From: Thermoflavifilum thermophilum
GTDB lineage: Bacteria > Bacteroidota > Bacteroidia > Chitinophagales > Chitinophagaceae
Reading direction: 5' to 3'
Assembly: GCF_900116565.1 (NCBI RefSeq)
Contig: NZ_FPCJ01000001.1
Coordinates: 1,980,540-2,044,539, forward strand
Length of the DNA stretch: 64,000 bases
Part shown: one piece after another, positions 35,984-45,571 of the stretch
How positions within the stretch are numbered: the stretch's first letter is position 1
How the letters are laid out: every line of letters starts with the position of its first letter
Position numbers and translations under genes: made by a program
Notes under the pieces: generated by a model
Database searches by the model: none
What the model saw: the letters and a program-made list of their open reading frames with translations, nothing else
What the model was told of the DNA's origin: nothing

Positions 35984-36667
35984 ATGATGATGTTGAAAGC
36001 AGAAAATTTGCATAAATCCTATGGCTCCCTGCATGTGTTGAAGGGAATTAGCCTTACCGTGCAACGGGGGGAGATTGTATCCATCCTGGGTTCTTCTGGA
36101 GCCGGGAAAAGTACGCTGTTGCATATCCTGGGTACGCTCGATAGCCCATCGTCCGGCCGGGTATGGCTTCACGGGCAGGATGTATTTCAGTTGTCTTCCT
36201 CAGCGCTGGCAGCTTTTCGCAACAGGCATATCGGTTTTGTGTTTCAGTTTCATTACTTGCTTCCCGAGTTTACTGCGTTGGAAAATGTGTGTATGCCTGG
36301 TTGGATTGCCGGTGAAAAGAAATCCGTTGTTGAAGAAAGAGCCCGGATGTTGCTGGAAACAATGGGATTACGCGACAGGCTGCATCACAAGCCAGCTATG
36401 CTTTCAGGAGGCGAACAGCAGCGGGTAGCTGTTGCCCGGGCTTTGATCAACCATCCGGATATTGTGTTTGCTGATGAGCCAACGGGGAACCTGGATTCAG
36501 CCCATGCACTGGAATTGCATCAGCTTTTTCAGGAGCTGCAGAAACAGTTTAACCAAACTTTTGTCATAGTTACCCATAATGAAGCCCTTGCACGGCTTTC
36601 TGACCGGCAGTTGTTGATTAAGGATGGTCAGCTTCTGCAGCATCACGACCAGCACCTGATGACATAA
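35984..36667 (+). CDS. lolD: ABC transporter ATP-binding protein, LolD type
   Basis: A 227-residue ATPase. Walker A is GSSGAGKST (36-44), the Q-loop follows in [13 protein letters not shown], the signature is LSGGEQQR and Walker B is [13 protein letters not shown]. The [10 protein letters not shown] and EPTGNLDS patterns place it in the LolD/MacB/FtsE group, which powers lipoprotein release or outer-membrane export. The exact start is uncertain because three ATG codons stand in a row (35984, 35987, 35990). No permease gene is adjacent, so LolC/E-type partners must be elsewhere. Its stop is three bases from the converging adenosyltransferase gene. Confidence 0.85.
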   Translation: MMMLKAENLHKSYGSLHVLKGISLTVQRGEIVSILGSSGAGKSTLLHILGTLDSPSSGRVWLHGQDVFQLSSSALAAFRNRHIGFVFQFHYLLPEFTALENVCMPGWIAGEKKSVVEERARMLLETMGLRDRLHHKPAMLSGGEQQRVAVARALINHPDIVFADEPTGNLDSAHALELHQLFQELQKQFNQTFVIVTHNEALARLSDRQLLIKDGQLLQHHDQHLMT

Positions 36668-36670
36668 AGC

Positions 36671-37222
36671 TCAGTGCGGTTGCCAGGTAATTTCAGCCAC
36701 TCCTTTTTGCTGGGCAGTATAACGTGCCAATACGAACAGATAGTCGCTCAGCCGGTTCAGGTAGGGAATAAAATGTTCGGGAAGCGGGGTCTCCTGGCTT
36801 AGGCGCACACAGGCTCTTTCAGCTCTACGGCACACACAGCGTGCCACATGGCAAAGAGAAACAGCAGGATGTCCGCCAGGCAAAATAAACTGTTTCAGTG
36901 GTGGCAGATCAGCTTCCATCCGGTCAATGGCTTTTTCCAGCGTGGTAATATCAGCTTCGCTTACTTCAGGTAAATCCAGGCGCAGAGAAGAAGAACCGTC
37001 ATAGGCCAGTACGGCACCAATTCGAAACAGCCGGTCCTGTACTTCCCGTAATTCATTTCGGATATTTTCAGGTTGTTCGTCGGCCAGCCAGCCGATGTAG
37101 GCATTCAGTTCATCGATGGTACCATAAGCTTCAATTCGAAGATCACTTTTCCAGACGCGGGTTCCACCCAGCAAAGAGGTTTTCCCCTGGTCTCCGGTAC
37201 GGGTATAGATGCGAAAGGCCAT
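36671..37222 (-). CDS. cob(I)yrinic acid a,c-diamide adenosyltransferase, PduO type
   Basis: A 183-residue PduO-family ATP:cob(I)alamin adenosyltransferase, which makes adenosylcobalamin. The ATP-binding N-terminus is YTRTGDQGKTSLLGGTRVWK (6-25). The conserved YGTIDELNAYIG follows, and the C-terminal helices carry CRRAERACVRL and YLNRLSDYLFVLARY. All match active PduO enzymes and the length is normal. It is on the same strand as the MacB-type ATPase and gatC but likely unrelated to them. Confidence 0.94.
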   Translation of the reverse strand: MAFRIYTRTGDQGKTSLLGGTRVWKSDLRIEAYGTIDELNAYIGWLADEQPENIRNELREVQDRLFRIGAVLAYDGSSSLRLDLPEVSEADITTLEKAIDRMEADLPPLKQFILPGGHPAVSLCHVARCVCRRAERACVRLSQETPLPEHFIPYLNRLSDYLFVLARYTAQQKGVAEITWQPH

Positions 37223-37255
37223 GGATTGGATTTTTGATTACCAACAACGTTTTCA

Positions 37256-37963
37256 TCAGGTTGCCAGCTGGCGGATTTTTTCATTTTGTCGGTCGCTTTC
37301 AATGATGCCATCGCGCAGGCGGATGATGCGGTGGGCATGTTCGGCAATATCTTCCTCATGTGTAACCAATATCACGGTATTGCCGCTGGCATGGATCTGC
37401 GCAAAGATATCCATGATTTCGATGGAGGTCTTGGAGTCGAGATTACCGGTAGGCTCATCGGCCAGGATAATGGCCGGATCATTCACCAGGGCACGGGCAA
37501 TAGCCACCCGTTGGCATTGGCCGCCTGAAAGCTCATTCGGCCGATGGTTCCATCGTTCACCCAGTCCTACTTTTTCCAGCATAGCCCTGGCTTTTTCTTC
37601 CCGCTCTTTTTTGGGAACACCACTATAAATCAAAGGCATAGCTACATTTTCCAGGGCATTTAGTCGGGGCAGCAGGTTAAACTGCTGAAATACGAAGCCA
37701 ATTTGCTTGTTTCGCACGGCTGCCAGTTCATCATCATCCATATGGCTCACATCCTGGCCATTCAGAAAATAACGCCCTTCCGTAGGTGTATCCAGGCAGC
37801 CCAGGATATTCATCAGGGTGCTTTTCCCGGAGCCCGAGGGGCCCATCAGCGCCACATATTCGTTGGGATATACGGAAAGATAAATGCCTTTCAGTACCTG
37901 CAGCACGTTTTTCCCGAGGTAATAATTCTTTTTGATGTTTTCCAGTTGAATCAGCGGTTCCAT
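37256..37963 (-). CDS. ABC transporter ATP-binding protein, MacB type
   Basis: A 235-residue ATPase with Walker A GPSGSGKS (41-48), [16 protein letters not shown], signature [15 protein letters not shown] and Walker [13 protein letters not shown]. The pattern is that of the MacB/LolD group (PF00005, mechanotransmission-type ABC systems for lipoproteins, peptides or antibiotics). The signature reads LSGGQCQR, with Cys in place of the more usual Gln or Arg. No permease or adaptor gene is adjacent. It lies ten bases after gatC and 33 bases before the adenosyltransferase gene on the minus strand, so the three may be cotranscribed. Confidence 0.88.
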   Translation of the reverse strand: MEPLIQLENIKKNYYLGKNVLQVLKGIYLSVYPNEYVALMGPSGSGKSTLMNILGCLDTPTEGRYFLNGQDVSHMDDDELAAVRNKQIGFVFQQFNLLPRLNALENVAMPLIYSGVPKKEREEKARAMLEKVGLGERWNHRPNELSGGQCQRVAIARALVNDPAIILADEPTGNLDSKTSIEIMDIFAQIHASGNTVILVTHEEDIAEHAHRIIRLRDGIIESDRQNEKIRQLAT

Positions 37964-37973
37964 GTGATGTATT

Positions 37974-38264
37974 TTAGGCTGTTTTCAGTGGAGGCACTTG
38001 AAAAAACGATCCATTGCGATCGGGAGCAAGCTCCAGTGCCTGTTCACGGGGTAAGTCTGAGGAAACGCTATCTTCCCTGAGCGGATGCAGATGATCGGTC
38101 AGAAAAATCAGGGGTTCCACACCGGTAGTGTCCACTTCATTCAGTTTTTCAATAAAAGCAATCATCCGTTGCAGGTCTTTTTTGAGCGAGGCTGCTTCTG
38201 CTTCATCATAATTCAACCTGGCCAGATCACAAAGCCTCCGGATCAGATCATCGGATATCTCCAT
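37974..38264 (-). CDS. gatC: aspartyl/glutamyl-tRNA amidotransferase subunit C
   Basis: A 96-residue GatC, the small subunit that wraps GatA and GatB in the GatCAB complex, which converts Glu-tRNA(Gln) or Asp-tRNA(Asn) to the amide form. The family pattern is present: an N-terminal helix ([21 protein letters not shown]), the linker region TGVEPLIFL and the C-terminal [16 protein letters not shown] with a final FFQVPPLK. GatA and GatB are not in the window. It is divergent from araB with 185 bases between, where the araB promoter lies. Confidence 0.93.
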   Translation of the reverse strand: MEISDDLIRRLCDLARLNYDEAEAASLKKDLQRMIAFIEKLNEVDTTGVEPLIFLTDHLHPLREDSVSSDLPREQALELAPDRNGSFFQVPPLKTA

Positions 38265-38399
38265 AATTTGCTGATGTTGATGTAAAACTACGGGGCTGAA
38301 ACCAGAAGTTTATGTAAAAATAGGACAAATGGTTGATTTCCTATTTCTGTGGCTATGCAGGCATAACCCGGCAATCAAAATGAAAAATAAAATTAAGTG

Positions 38400-38427
38400 T
38401 TGACTTTACACCCATTTTATATCTTTG
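38400..38427 (+). promoter_or_regulatory. promoter of the arabinose operon
   Basis: TTG (38400-38402), 17 bases, TATCTTTG (38420-38427), a perfect TAnnTTTG box. RNA would start near 38433, 17 bases before the araB GTG. The 110 bases upstream are the likely place for an arabinose-responsive operator, but I could not identify one with confidence. Confidence 0.6.
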
Positions 38428-38449
38428 TTCTGTTTTAAATTCCTGAGAG

Positions 38450-40153
38450 GTGAAAAACGATCAATGGGTCATCGGCCTGGATTACGGCACTGATTCTGTG
38501 CGCGGCGTGCTGGTAGATGCCGCTACGGGCGAAGAGTTAGCCACGGCTGTATTTCATTATCCACGCTGGCGCGATCAGCTTTTCTGTGATCCGGCTTTGC
38601 ATCAGTACAGGCAACATCCGCTGGATTATGTGGAGGGACTCGAAGCTGTGGTGAAACAATGCCTGCAGCAGGTAGGGGCTGAGCAGGCTAAACATCGGGT
38701 GAGGGGCATAGCCATTGATACCACGGGTTCCACGCCGGTGGCGGTTGATGCACAGGGTAGGCCGTTAGCTTTGTTGCCGGGTTTGGAAAATAATCCGAAT
38801 GCGATGTTCGTATTGTGGAAAGACCATACGGCCGTGAAAGAAGCTGCTGAAATCAATGCCTATGCCCGTCGTCAGCCGGTGGATTATCTGCAGTATGTGG
38901 GGGGTGTGTATTCTTCTGAGTGGTTTTGGGCCAAGTTACTGCATACGTTGCGGACAGACGAACAGGTAAGGCAGCACATCTGCTCATGGGTTGAGCATTG
39001 CGACTGGATGCCGTTTTTGCTTACCGGAGGCCGGGATGTGCGGACTATGAAACGAAGTGTATGTGCGGCCGGACACAAGGCTTTGTGGGCAGAGGTTTTT
39101 GGCGGGTTGCCTCCCGAATCATTTTTTGCGGGCCTGGATCCGCTGCTTGCTGGTTTTCGCGATCGGATTACGGGGGATGTGCTCACTGCCGATCAACCAG
39201 CGGGGCGGCTCTGTAAAGAATGGGCGGAAAGATTGGGGCTGCAAGATGACGTTGTGGTAGCTGTTGGCGCATTTGATGCCCATATTGGTGCAGTTGGCGG
39301 GCAGATTGAGCCCTATTTTCTGAGCAAGGTTATGGGCACTTCCACCTGCGATATTCTCGTTGCACCGATGTCCGATATGCAGGGAAAGGTAATCCGCGGA
39401 ATATGTGGTCAGGTAAATGGTTCTGTGGTTCCGGGCATGGTGGGCATGGAAGCCGGCCAGTCGGCTTTCGGGGATACCTATGCCTGGTGGCGGGATGTGT
39501 TGCTGTGGCCTGTCAGGCATCTGCTTCCTGCTATGTGGGGGAGTGATCAACCGGCGCTTCAGTCGCTGATGGAAGGCATGCATGGGCGGTTGATTGCTAC
39601 TTTAAGTGAGGAAGCCCGTCGCCGGGAAGAAACCTATCCTGACCGGGCTGTTCCATTGGCTGTAGACTGGCTGAATGGCCGCCGGACGCCGTATGCAGAT
39701 CAGGAGTTGAAAGCGGCTATCCTGGGCCTGGATCTGGGTGTGGATGCGGTGGATGTCTTCAGGGCCTGGGCTGAGGCCACTTGCTTTGGTGCCAAAAGCA
39801 TCGTGGAATGCTTTACTTCTCAGGGCGTGCCCGTGAAAGGTGTGATCGGATTGGGCGGGGTGGCCAGAAAATCGCCTTACATCATGCAGTTGATGGCCGA
39901 CGTGTTGAACATGCCTTTACGCATCCATCGGGCTGAACATACCTGTGCCAGCGGAGCGGCCATGTTTGCCGCAACAGCAGCCGGTATTTATCCCACGGTA
40001 GAACATGCCATGCAAGCCATGGGACAGGGCTTTGACCAGGAATACAAACCTGTGCCTGCGCGGGTTCAGAAATTGCAAAAGCGTTATCAGCAGTTCAAAG
40101 AGCTTGGAAATTTTGTCGAATCATTCACCCATACACATGCATCAGATTTATGA
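38450..40153 (+). CDS. araB: ribulokinase
   Basis: A 567-residue FGGY-family kinase of the AraB type, which phosphorylates L-ribulose to L-ribulose 5-phosphate. The ATPase phosphate-1 motif is VIGLDYGTDSVRGVLVDA near the N-terminus. GTSTCDILVAP and GMEAGQSAFGDTYAWW, and the C-terminal GVIGLGGVARKSPYIMQLMA are typical AraB signatures. The start is a GTG at 38450; an in-frame stop lies two codons upstream, so no longer form exists. The stop overlaps the araD start (ATGA at 40150-40153). It is first in araB-araD-GH27-araA. Confidence 0.97.
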   Translation: MKNDQWVIGLDYGTDSVRGVLVDAATGEELATAVFHYPRWRDQLFCDPALHQYRQHPLDYVEGLEAVVKQCLQQVGAEQAKHRVRGIAIDTTGSTPVAVDAQGRPLALLPGLENNPNAMFVLWKDHTAVKEAAEINAYARRQPVDYLQYVGGVYSSEWFWAKLLHTLRTDEQVRQHICSWVEHCDWMPFLLTGGRDVRTMKRSVCAAGHKALWAEVFGGLPPESFFAGLDPLLAGFRDRITGDVLTADQPAGRLCKEWAERLGLQDDVVVAVGAFDAHIGAVGGQIEPYFLSKVMGTSTCDILVAPMSDMQGKVIRGICGQVNGSVVPGMVGMEAGQSAFGDTYAWWRDVLLWPVRHLLPAMWGSDQPALQSLMEGMHGRLIATLSEEARRREETYPDRAVPLAVDWLNGRRTPYADQELKAAILGLDLGVDAVDVFRAWAEATCFGAKSIVECFTSQGVPVKGVIGLGGVARKSPYIMQLMADVLNMPLRIHRAEHTCASGAAMFAATAAGIYPTVEHAMQAMGQGFDQEYKPVPARVQKLQKRYQQFKELGNFVESFTHTHASDL

Positions 40154-40881
40154 TGGATCCTTTTCAACGCATTCGAGAAGAAGCCTATGAGGCCAACCGG
40201 CAACTGCCGGGCCTGGGCCTGGTGAAATTTACCTTTGGCAATGCCAGCGCAGCTGACCATACCCAACGGGTGTTTGCCATCAAACCCAGCGGGGTTTCGT
40301 ACGAAAAACTTTCACCCGACAAGATGGTGGTGGTAAACTTTGAGGGTCAGGTGGTGAGCGGTCATCTCCGGCCATCATCCGATACCCTTACGCATGCTGT
40401 GCTTTACAGCCATTGGCCTGATATCGGCGGCATTGTGCATACCCATTCCACCTACGCCACGGCCTGGGCGCAGGCCTTGCGCGATATACCCATTTATGGA
40501 ACAACCCATGCGGATCATCTGCCGGTGGATGTGCCCTGTGCACCACCCATGGCCGATGACATGATTCAGGGAAATTATGAATACCAGACCGGCATGCAGA
40601 TTATTCAATATTTTCAGGAACATGGGCTGGATTATCATCAAATTCCCATGATTCTGGTAGGTGGCCATGCACCGTTTACCTGGGGCACAACAGTGGAAAA
40701 AGCAGTTTACCACAGCGCAATTCTGGAAGAAATGGCTTTCATGGCCTATCTTACCGAACAAATCCATTGCCGGGTAAATCCATCCGCTCTGCCACCCCGT
40801 CTGAAATCGGCCCTGATTGAGAAACATTACGAACGCAAACATGGCAGCCAGGCTTATTATGGACAGGATACAAATGATTAA
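40150..40881 (+). CDS. araD: L-ribulose-5-phosphate 4-epimerase
   Basis: A 243-residue class II aldolase-fold epimerase that converts L-ribulose 5-phosphate to D-xylulose 5-phosphate. Metal ligands are visible as H97 and H99 in IVHTHSTYA and H173 in VGGHAPFTWG, two positions later than in E. coli AraD, with D78 in the matching catalytic place. KFTFGNASA and KPSGVSYEKLSPDKMV are further family marks. The ATG at 40150 overlaps the araB stop and a second ATG follows at 40153. Its 3' end overlaps the glycosidase start by eight bases. Confidence 0.96.
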   Translation: MMDPFQRIREEAYEANRQLPGLGLVKFTFGNASAADHTQRVFAIKPSGVSYEKLSPDKMVVVNFEGQVVSGHLRPSSDTLTHAVLYSHWPDIGGIVHTHSTYATAWAQALRDIPIYGTTHADHLPVDVPCAPPMADDMIQGNYEYQTGMQIIQYFQEHGLDYHQIPMILVGGHAPFTWGTTVEKAVYHSAILEEMAFMAYLTEQIHCRVNPSALPPRLKSALIEKHYERKHGSQAYYGQDTND

Positions 40882-42295
40882 CAAACTTGGCATAGCCTGC
40901 CTGGGAACCCTGATCGTCTCCATGGTATTCCCGTATTTGCTTCGGGCCCAGTCCACTCCGCCGATGGGATGGAACAGTTATGATTGTTTCGGGGCTACGG
41001 TTACCGAAGAGGAGGTAAAGGAAAACGCCCGCCTGGTAGCTGATTCACTGAAACCTTATGGATGGCAGTATGTAGTAGTTGATTTTTGTTGGTTTTATCC
41101 GCACCCGCCGGGCAGCAATGCCAGTCCACCTCCGCAATTTCGGCTGCCCGACGGAAGTTATGTGCCCTGGTTGCCCATGGATGAATGGGGCAGGCTTTTG
41201 CCGGATGTGCGCAAATTTCCTTCAGCAGCTGGCGGGCAGGGATTCAAACCGTTGGCTGATTATGTGCATAGCCTGGGGTTGAAGTTTGGCATCCATGTGA
41301 TGCGGGGCATTCCGCGGCAGGCCGTCTGGGCCAAAACTCCGGTAAAGGGTATGCCCGATGTTACGGCTGACCAGATAGCCAACATACACGACACCTGCAG
41401 CTGGCTGAATACGATGTATGGGCTGGATATGTCAAAGCCCGGTGCGCAGGCGTATTTGAACAGTTTGCTGGATCTATATGCTTCATGGGGTGTTGATTTC
41501 ATTAAGGTAGATGATATCAGCCAGCCTTATCATGCAGCTGAGATTGCCGGCTATCGTAAGGCCATCGATCAATGTGGACGATCCATTGTGTTGAGTCTTT
41601 CTCCCGGCGAAACGCCTCTGAGCCGGGCTGCAGAGGTCAGCCAGCTGGCCAATATGTGGCGGCTGAGCGGCGATTTATGGGATAATTGGAATCAGCTGCG
41701 CCATGCTTTTGACCTGGCTGCAGCCTGGGTAGCTTATGCCCGGCCCGGTCATTGGCCCGATATTGATATGCTTCCCATAGGGCGGCTTTCCCTTAGAGGT
41801 CCCGTAGGCCCTCCGCGCTATGCAAAATTCAGCAAAGATGAATTGCAAACCATGATGACGCTTTGGTGCATCACCCGCATGCCCTTGATGGTGGGAGGTC
41901 ATTTACCCGATAACCGCCCTATGGATTGGCAGCTTGAAACCAATGCCGAAGCTATTGAAGCAGATCAGGGACCTTATCAGCCTGAGTTGCTGAAGCAATC
42001 CGATACGCTTGTCATTTGGCAATCCGCAGATACCCTTAGCCACGAACACTTGTTCCTGGCATTTTTCAATCTTAGCGATCATCCCATAAACACGGTATTC
42101 AGGTTAGACAGCCTGGCTGGGATGGCAGGATGGATTAAGGCCGGTCATCGCCCTGCGTGTTTCTTTCTCCGGGATGTGTGGAAAAAAGAATCCAGCCAGG
42201 TGAGCATCCATCAACCTTTGTCTGTTCAGCTATCACCGCATGGGTGCATGCTGTACAGGATAAGTCTTTGCAAAACCCATAAAAATCATTCGTAA
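40874..42295 (+). CDS. secreted GH27 glycosidase, possible beta-L-arabinopyranosidase
   Basis: A 473-residue protein with a signal peptide (about 1-26, cleavage after RAQ) and a GH27 catalytic domain that starts [12 protein letters not shown] (29-40). The nucleophile is D213 in DFIKVDD and the acid/base is D267 in [12 protein letters not shown]. The C-terminal beta domain is short. GH27 contains alpha-galactosidases and beta-L-arabinopyranosidases. In alpha-galactosidases the strand-2 motif is DDCW; here it reads V-V-D70-F71-C72-W73, so the second Asp that helps hold the galactose C6 hydroxyl is replaced by Phe. Such a change, plus location inside araBDA, points to release of L-arabinose. The start at 40874 overlaps araD by eight bases. 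It is likely periplasmic or surface exposed. Confidence 0.85.
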   Translation: MINKLGIACLGTLIVSMVFPYLLRAQSTPPMGWNSYDCFGATVTEEEVKENARLVADSLKPYGWQYVVVDFCWFYPHPPGSNASPPPQFRLPDGSYVPWLPMDEWGRLLPDVRKFPSAAGGQGFKPLADYVHSLGLKFGIHVMRGIPRQAVWAKTPVKGMPDVTADQIANIHDTCSWLNTMYGLDMSKPGAQAYLNSLLDLYASWGVDFIKVDDISQPYHAAEIAGYRKAIDQCGRSIVLSLSPGETPLSRAAEVSQLANMWRLSGDLWDNWNQLRHAFDLAAAWVAYARPGHWPDIDMLPIGRLSLRGPVGPPRYAKFSKDELQTMMTLWCITRMPLMVGGHLPDNRPMDWQLETNAEAIEADQGPYQPELLKQSDTLVIWQSADTLSHEHLFLAFFNLSDHPINTVFRLDSLAGMAGWIKAGHRPACFFLRDVWKKESSQVSIHQPLSVQLSPHGCMLYRISLCKTHKNHS

Positions 42296-42329
42296 ACCCA
42301 ATTTATATGATTTTAAAATCTCTTCAGGC

Positions 42330-43844
42330 ATGAACGAATCAGGATCACTTAGCGTCTGGCTGATTGTGGGAAGTCAGCATCTTTACGGGCCACAGGTCAT
42401 ACAGGAAGTGGAACAACATGCCCGTGAAATGGCAGGCGGGCTTAACGCTTCAGGAAACATTTGTTTGCCCGTTTGCTTCAGGGGTGTAGCCACCACACCC
42501 GAAGACATCTTGCGGCTTTGCCTGGAAGCGAATGCCGCTCGGGATTGTGCGGGAGTTATTTGCTGGATGCATACTTTTTCTCCGGCTAAAATGTGGATAC
42601 AGGGATTAAAGGCACTGCAAAAGCCCCTGCTGCATTTTCACACACAATTCAACCGGGATATTCCCTGGAGCACGATCGACATGGATTTCATGAATCTCAA
42701 CCAAAGCGCGCATGGCGATCGGGAATTTGGTCATATCCTGGCGCGGATGGGGAAAACGCGCAAGGTAGTGGTGGGGCACTGGCAGCAGGCAGAAGCCCAG
42801 CAACAGATAGATAACTGGTGCCGGGCAGCAATGGCCTGGCATGACTGGCAGGGTGCCCGGTTTGTGCGTTTCGGGGATAACATGCGCCAGGTGGCCGTGA
42901 CCGAAGGCGATAAGGTCGAAGCAGAGTATCGGCTGGGTTTTTCGGTCAATACCCACGGAGTAGGGGATCTGATAGCTGAAATTGCTGCTGTAAAAGATAA
43001 GGAAGCGGAGGAGCTCTGTGCGCTTTATGAATCGTTGTATGAACTGCAACCAGATCTGAAAAAAGGCGGCCAGCGCAGGGCTTCGCTATTAGATGCTGCC
43101 CGCATTGAGATTGGATTGAGAAAATTTTTGCAACAGGGAGGCTACAAGGGATTTACAGATACTTTTGAAGACTTACATGGATTGAAACAGTTGCCTGGAA
43201 TAGCTGTGCAGCGGCTGATGCAGGAGGGATACGGCTTCGGTGCGGAAGGCGACTGGAAAACGGCAGCGCTGGTGCGTGCCATGAAGGTCATGGCAACCGG
43301 ACTGCCTGGTGGCAATAGTTTTATGGAAGATTATACCTATCACCTGGAACCGGGAAATGAAATGGTGCTGGGAGCTCACATGCTCGAGATTTGCCCATCC
43401 ATTACACACCGGAAACCATCTTGTGAGATTCATCCGCTGAGCATTGGGGGGAAGGACGATCCGGTCAGGCTGGTGTTTGATGCGGCTCCAGGCCCGGCAT
43501 TGAATGCATCTCTGGTAGATATGGGTAATCATTTCCGTTTGCTGGTTAATGAAGTAGAAGCCATTGAGCCGCCTCAGCCTTTGCCCAGGCTACCCGTGGC
43601 ACGGGCGGTATGGAAGCCTTATCCTGATTTCCGGACAGCTTGTGCCGCCTGGCTGATGGCTGGCGGAGCCCATCATACCTGTTTCAGCCAGAACCTGCAG
43701 ATTGACCATCTCAGGGATTTTGCGCGCATGGCAGGCATGGAATGCCTGGTCATTGACCGTCAGACCAACCTAACCCGATTTGAACAGGACCTCCGCATGA
43801 GCGAGCTTTATTATGCCTGGCAGGGAATATTCAGGAAACACTGA
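42330..43844 (+). CDS. araA: L-arabinose isomerase
   Basis: A 504-residue AraA, full length, converting L-arabinose to L-ribulose with a divalent metal. The N-terminus carries [35 protein letters not shown] and [12 protein letters not shown] (about 90-125) form the substrate region, and the metal ligands lie around E-containing stretches such as [26 protein letters not shown] with later histidines in GGAHHTCFS. It is the last gene of the ara operon, 34 bases after the glycosidase gene. No AraC, AraR or transporter gene is linked. Confidence 0.97.
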   Translation: MNESGSLSVWLIVGSQHLYGPQVIQEVEQHAREMAGGLNASGNICLPVCFRGVATTPEDILRLCLEANAARDCAGVICWMHTFSPAKMWIQGLKALQKPLLHFHTQFNRDIPWSTIDMDFMNLNQSAHGDREFGHILARMGKTRKVVVGHWQQAEAQQQIDNWCRAAMAWHDWQGARFVRFGDNMRQVAVTEGDKVEAEYRLGFSVNTHGVGDLIAEIAAVKDKEAEELCALYESLYELQPDLKKGGQRRASLLDAARIEIGLRKFLQQGGYKGFTDTFEDLHGLKQLPGIAVQRLMQEGYGFGAEGDWKTAALVRAMKVMATGLPGGNSFMEDYTYHLEPGNEMVLGAHMLEICPSITHRKPSCEIHPLSIGGKDDPVRLVFDAAPGPALNASLVDMGNHFRLLVNEVEAIEPPQPLPRLPVARAVWKPYPDFRTACAAWLMAGGAHHTCFSQNLQIDHLRDFARMAGMECLVIDRQTNLTRFEQDLRMSELYYAWQGIFRKH

Positions 43845-43857
43845 TCCATCTCCCCAA

Positions 43858-43890
43858 ACAAAAAGCCCCGCCTCCATGCGGAAGCGGGAC
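43858..43890 (-). terminator. strong intrinsic terminator, minus strand
   Basis: On the minus strand an 11-base-pair stem with two G-U pairs (plus coordinates 43865-43875 and 43880-43890) closes loop GCAT and is followed by TTTTTGTTT. On the plus strand the same stem lacks a good T-tract, so it is mainly a minus-strand terminator, though it may also hinder araA read-through. Confidence 0.85.
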
Positions 43891-43924
43891 TCCCTTTACC
43901 CATAAACCATTATCTGCTAATGGT
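43858..43924 (-). ncRNA. candidate small RNA with own promoter and terminator
   Basis: On the minus strand a perfect TATCTTTG box (43930-43937) is followed about six bases later by a short predicted RNA. It would contain a first hairpin ACCATTA-GCAGA-TAATGGT (43906-43924), an A/G-rich linker with GGGTAAAGGGA, then an 11-pair terminator stem (43865-43890, loop GCAT) and a T-rich tail. The transcript is about 67 bases and has no reading frame. It lies between araA and the M32 peptidase gene, both of which end here. A simple terminator for the peptidase gene is the main alternative. Confidence 0.5.
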
Positions 43925-43929
43925 ATGCA

Positions 43930-43937
43930 CAAAGATA
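43930..43937 (-). promoter_or_regulatory. promoter box of the candidate small RNA
   Basis: TATCTTTG on the minus strand, a perfect TAnnTTTG, 75 bases downstream of the M32 peptidase stop codon. A TTTT run lies 16 bases upstream. Confidence 0.45.
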
Positions 43938-44011
43938 GCCTGTATGCGTTGAGAAAATCATTAAATAAGTGTTAAAAAAACGATTTTTATTTCTGTGTGT
44001 TTTAAGGGGTT

Positions 44012-45517
44012 TCATGCATACAAACGGGTAAACTTATCCCGGGCATAGCTCGCAAAAGCTTCAACATGTAGTGGCTTCCCGGTAATCTGCTGGCAAAGCT
44101 CCTGGGCTGTGTACAGGCTTCCCTGGCTATGGATATTTTTTCTCAGCCAATCCAGCACAATAGCTGTCTGACCGCGGGAAAGAGCCTCTTCCAGATAAGG
44201 GATATCCTGTAGCAATTGTTGCCACCATTGGGCGGCAAGCAGGCTTCCCAATGTATAAGTTGGAAAATATCCCAGGCTTCCGTGGCTCCAGTGCACATCC
44301 TGAAGGATGCCATGCACATCGTCGGGCACATTTACACCCAGCATCTCGGCGTACAAGGCGTTCCAGAGTTCAGGAAGTTCTTTTACAGAAAGGTTTTCAT
44401 TAATCAGTTTCTTTTCAATTTCATAACGGATGAGGATATGCAGGTGGTAGGTGAGTTCGTCGGCCTCTGTGCGGATCAGGGAGGGTTTTACCAGGTTAAT
44501 GGCCTTGTAAAAATCTTCCAGGGTTATGTTTTGGAATGAAGCAGGAAAGCGTTTCTGTAATTCCGGGTAATGATAAGTCCAGAACGACAGGCCCCGCCCG
44601 ATACAATTTTCCCAGAGGCGGGACTGGGATTCGTGGATCACCAAAGAAGCTGCTTGTCCGGCTGGCAGTCCGTACTGGTCGGCCGGCAGTCCCTGTTCGT
44701 ACAAGGCATGTCCGCCCTCATGGATGCAACTCCAGATCATGGTTGCCGGCTCAGTTTCGTGTATCCGGGTGGTTACGCGTACATCGTGTGGACTAAAGCT
44801 GGTGGTAAACGGATGTTCGGAAAGATCCTGCCTGCCTTTCTGAAAATCAAAGCCGATGGATTGAAGCAGATAAATACCAAAATCCCACTGCTGCTGTCTA
44901 TCTGCAAACGTGTGCAGAAAAGCATCGGATGGCTGAGGTTTTTGGCGGATTTCCGACAGCAGCAATGTGAGATGCTTTTTGAGTTCGGGAAAAATTTGCT
45001 CTAAAGTTTCGGTAGTGAGTCCCCGTTCGTGTTGGTCGAGCAGGGCGTCATAAGGCTGGGCCACATAGCCCAGGATTTCGGCTTCCTGTTTTTTCAGGGC
45101 AATCATCTTTTCCAGTTCCGGTGCGAAGATGGCAAACCGGTTTTCCCTGCGGGCCTGTATCCATGCCATGAAGCAATGGTTGGCAGCCAGTGTAAGGGCT
45201 TTTACCAGGGATGGAGGGTATTTGCTGGCTTTCTGATAATTTTCGTATGTAAGCGCTACATTTTTTCTTTCCCGTTCGGGAAGGTCGGTGCGGTCGAGCA
45301 GTTTTTCCAGGAGTCGGCCAAGGGCTTTGCTGGTTTCCATGCCATGGGCCATTTCCGCCAGTGTAGCCAGTTGCTGACCGCGAAACCGGGCACCGCCAGC
45401 AGGCATGTAGGTTTCCTGATCCCACTGCAAAAGAGCCATGGTGTTTTTCACATCAGCCAGTGCCCGCATCCGGTCTGTAAAACGCTTATATAAGGCAAGG
45501 GTATCTGACTTTGGCAT
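44012..45517 (-). CDS. carboxypeptidase, M32 (Taq) family
   Basis: A 501-residue M32 metallocarboxypeptidase, the usual length. The zinc motif is HEGGH (H266, E267, H270) in IHEGGHALYEQG, with the third ligand expected in HESQSRLWENCIGRG about 25 residues later. The N-terminal MALLQWDQETYMPAGG and the GSLGYFPTYTLGS region are typical of the family, which removes C-terminal residues with broad specificity and acts in the cytoplasm. I chose the ATG at 45517 (MPKSDTLAL). The frame is open to 45577, but that would overlap the divergent NIF3 gene start. Confidence 0.94.
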   Translation of the reverse strand: MPKSDTLALYKRFTDRMRALADVKNTMALLQWDQETYMPAGGARFRGQQLATLAEMAHGMETSKALGRLLEKLLDRTDLPERERKNVALTYENYQKASKYPPSLVKALTLAANHCFMAWIQARRENRFAIFAPELEKMIALKKQEAEILGYVAQPYDALLDQHERGLTTETLEQIFPELKKHLTLLLSEIRQKPQPSDAFLHTFADRQQQWDFGIYLLQSIGFDFQKGRQDLSEHPFTTSFSPHDVRVTTRIHETEPATMIWSCIHEGGHALYEQGLPADQYGLPAGQAASLVIHESQSRLWENCIGRGLSFWTYHYPELQKRFPASFQNITLEDFYKAINLVKPSLIRTEADELTYHLHILIRYEIEKKLINENLSVKELPELWNALYAEMLGVNVPDDVHGILQDVHWSHGSLGYFPTYTLGSLLAAQWWQQLLQDIPYLEEALSRGQTAIVLDWLRKNIHSQGSLYTAQELCQQITGKPLHVEAFASYARDKFTRLYA

Positions 45518-45571
45518 GGGCGATTTAATTTTATTCACGGAAATTGCTTTCGTTTCAACAGCTTTACCGAT

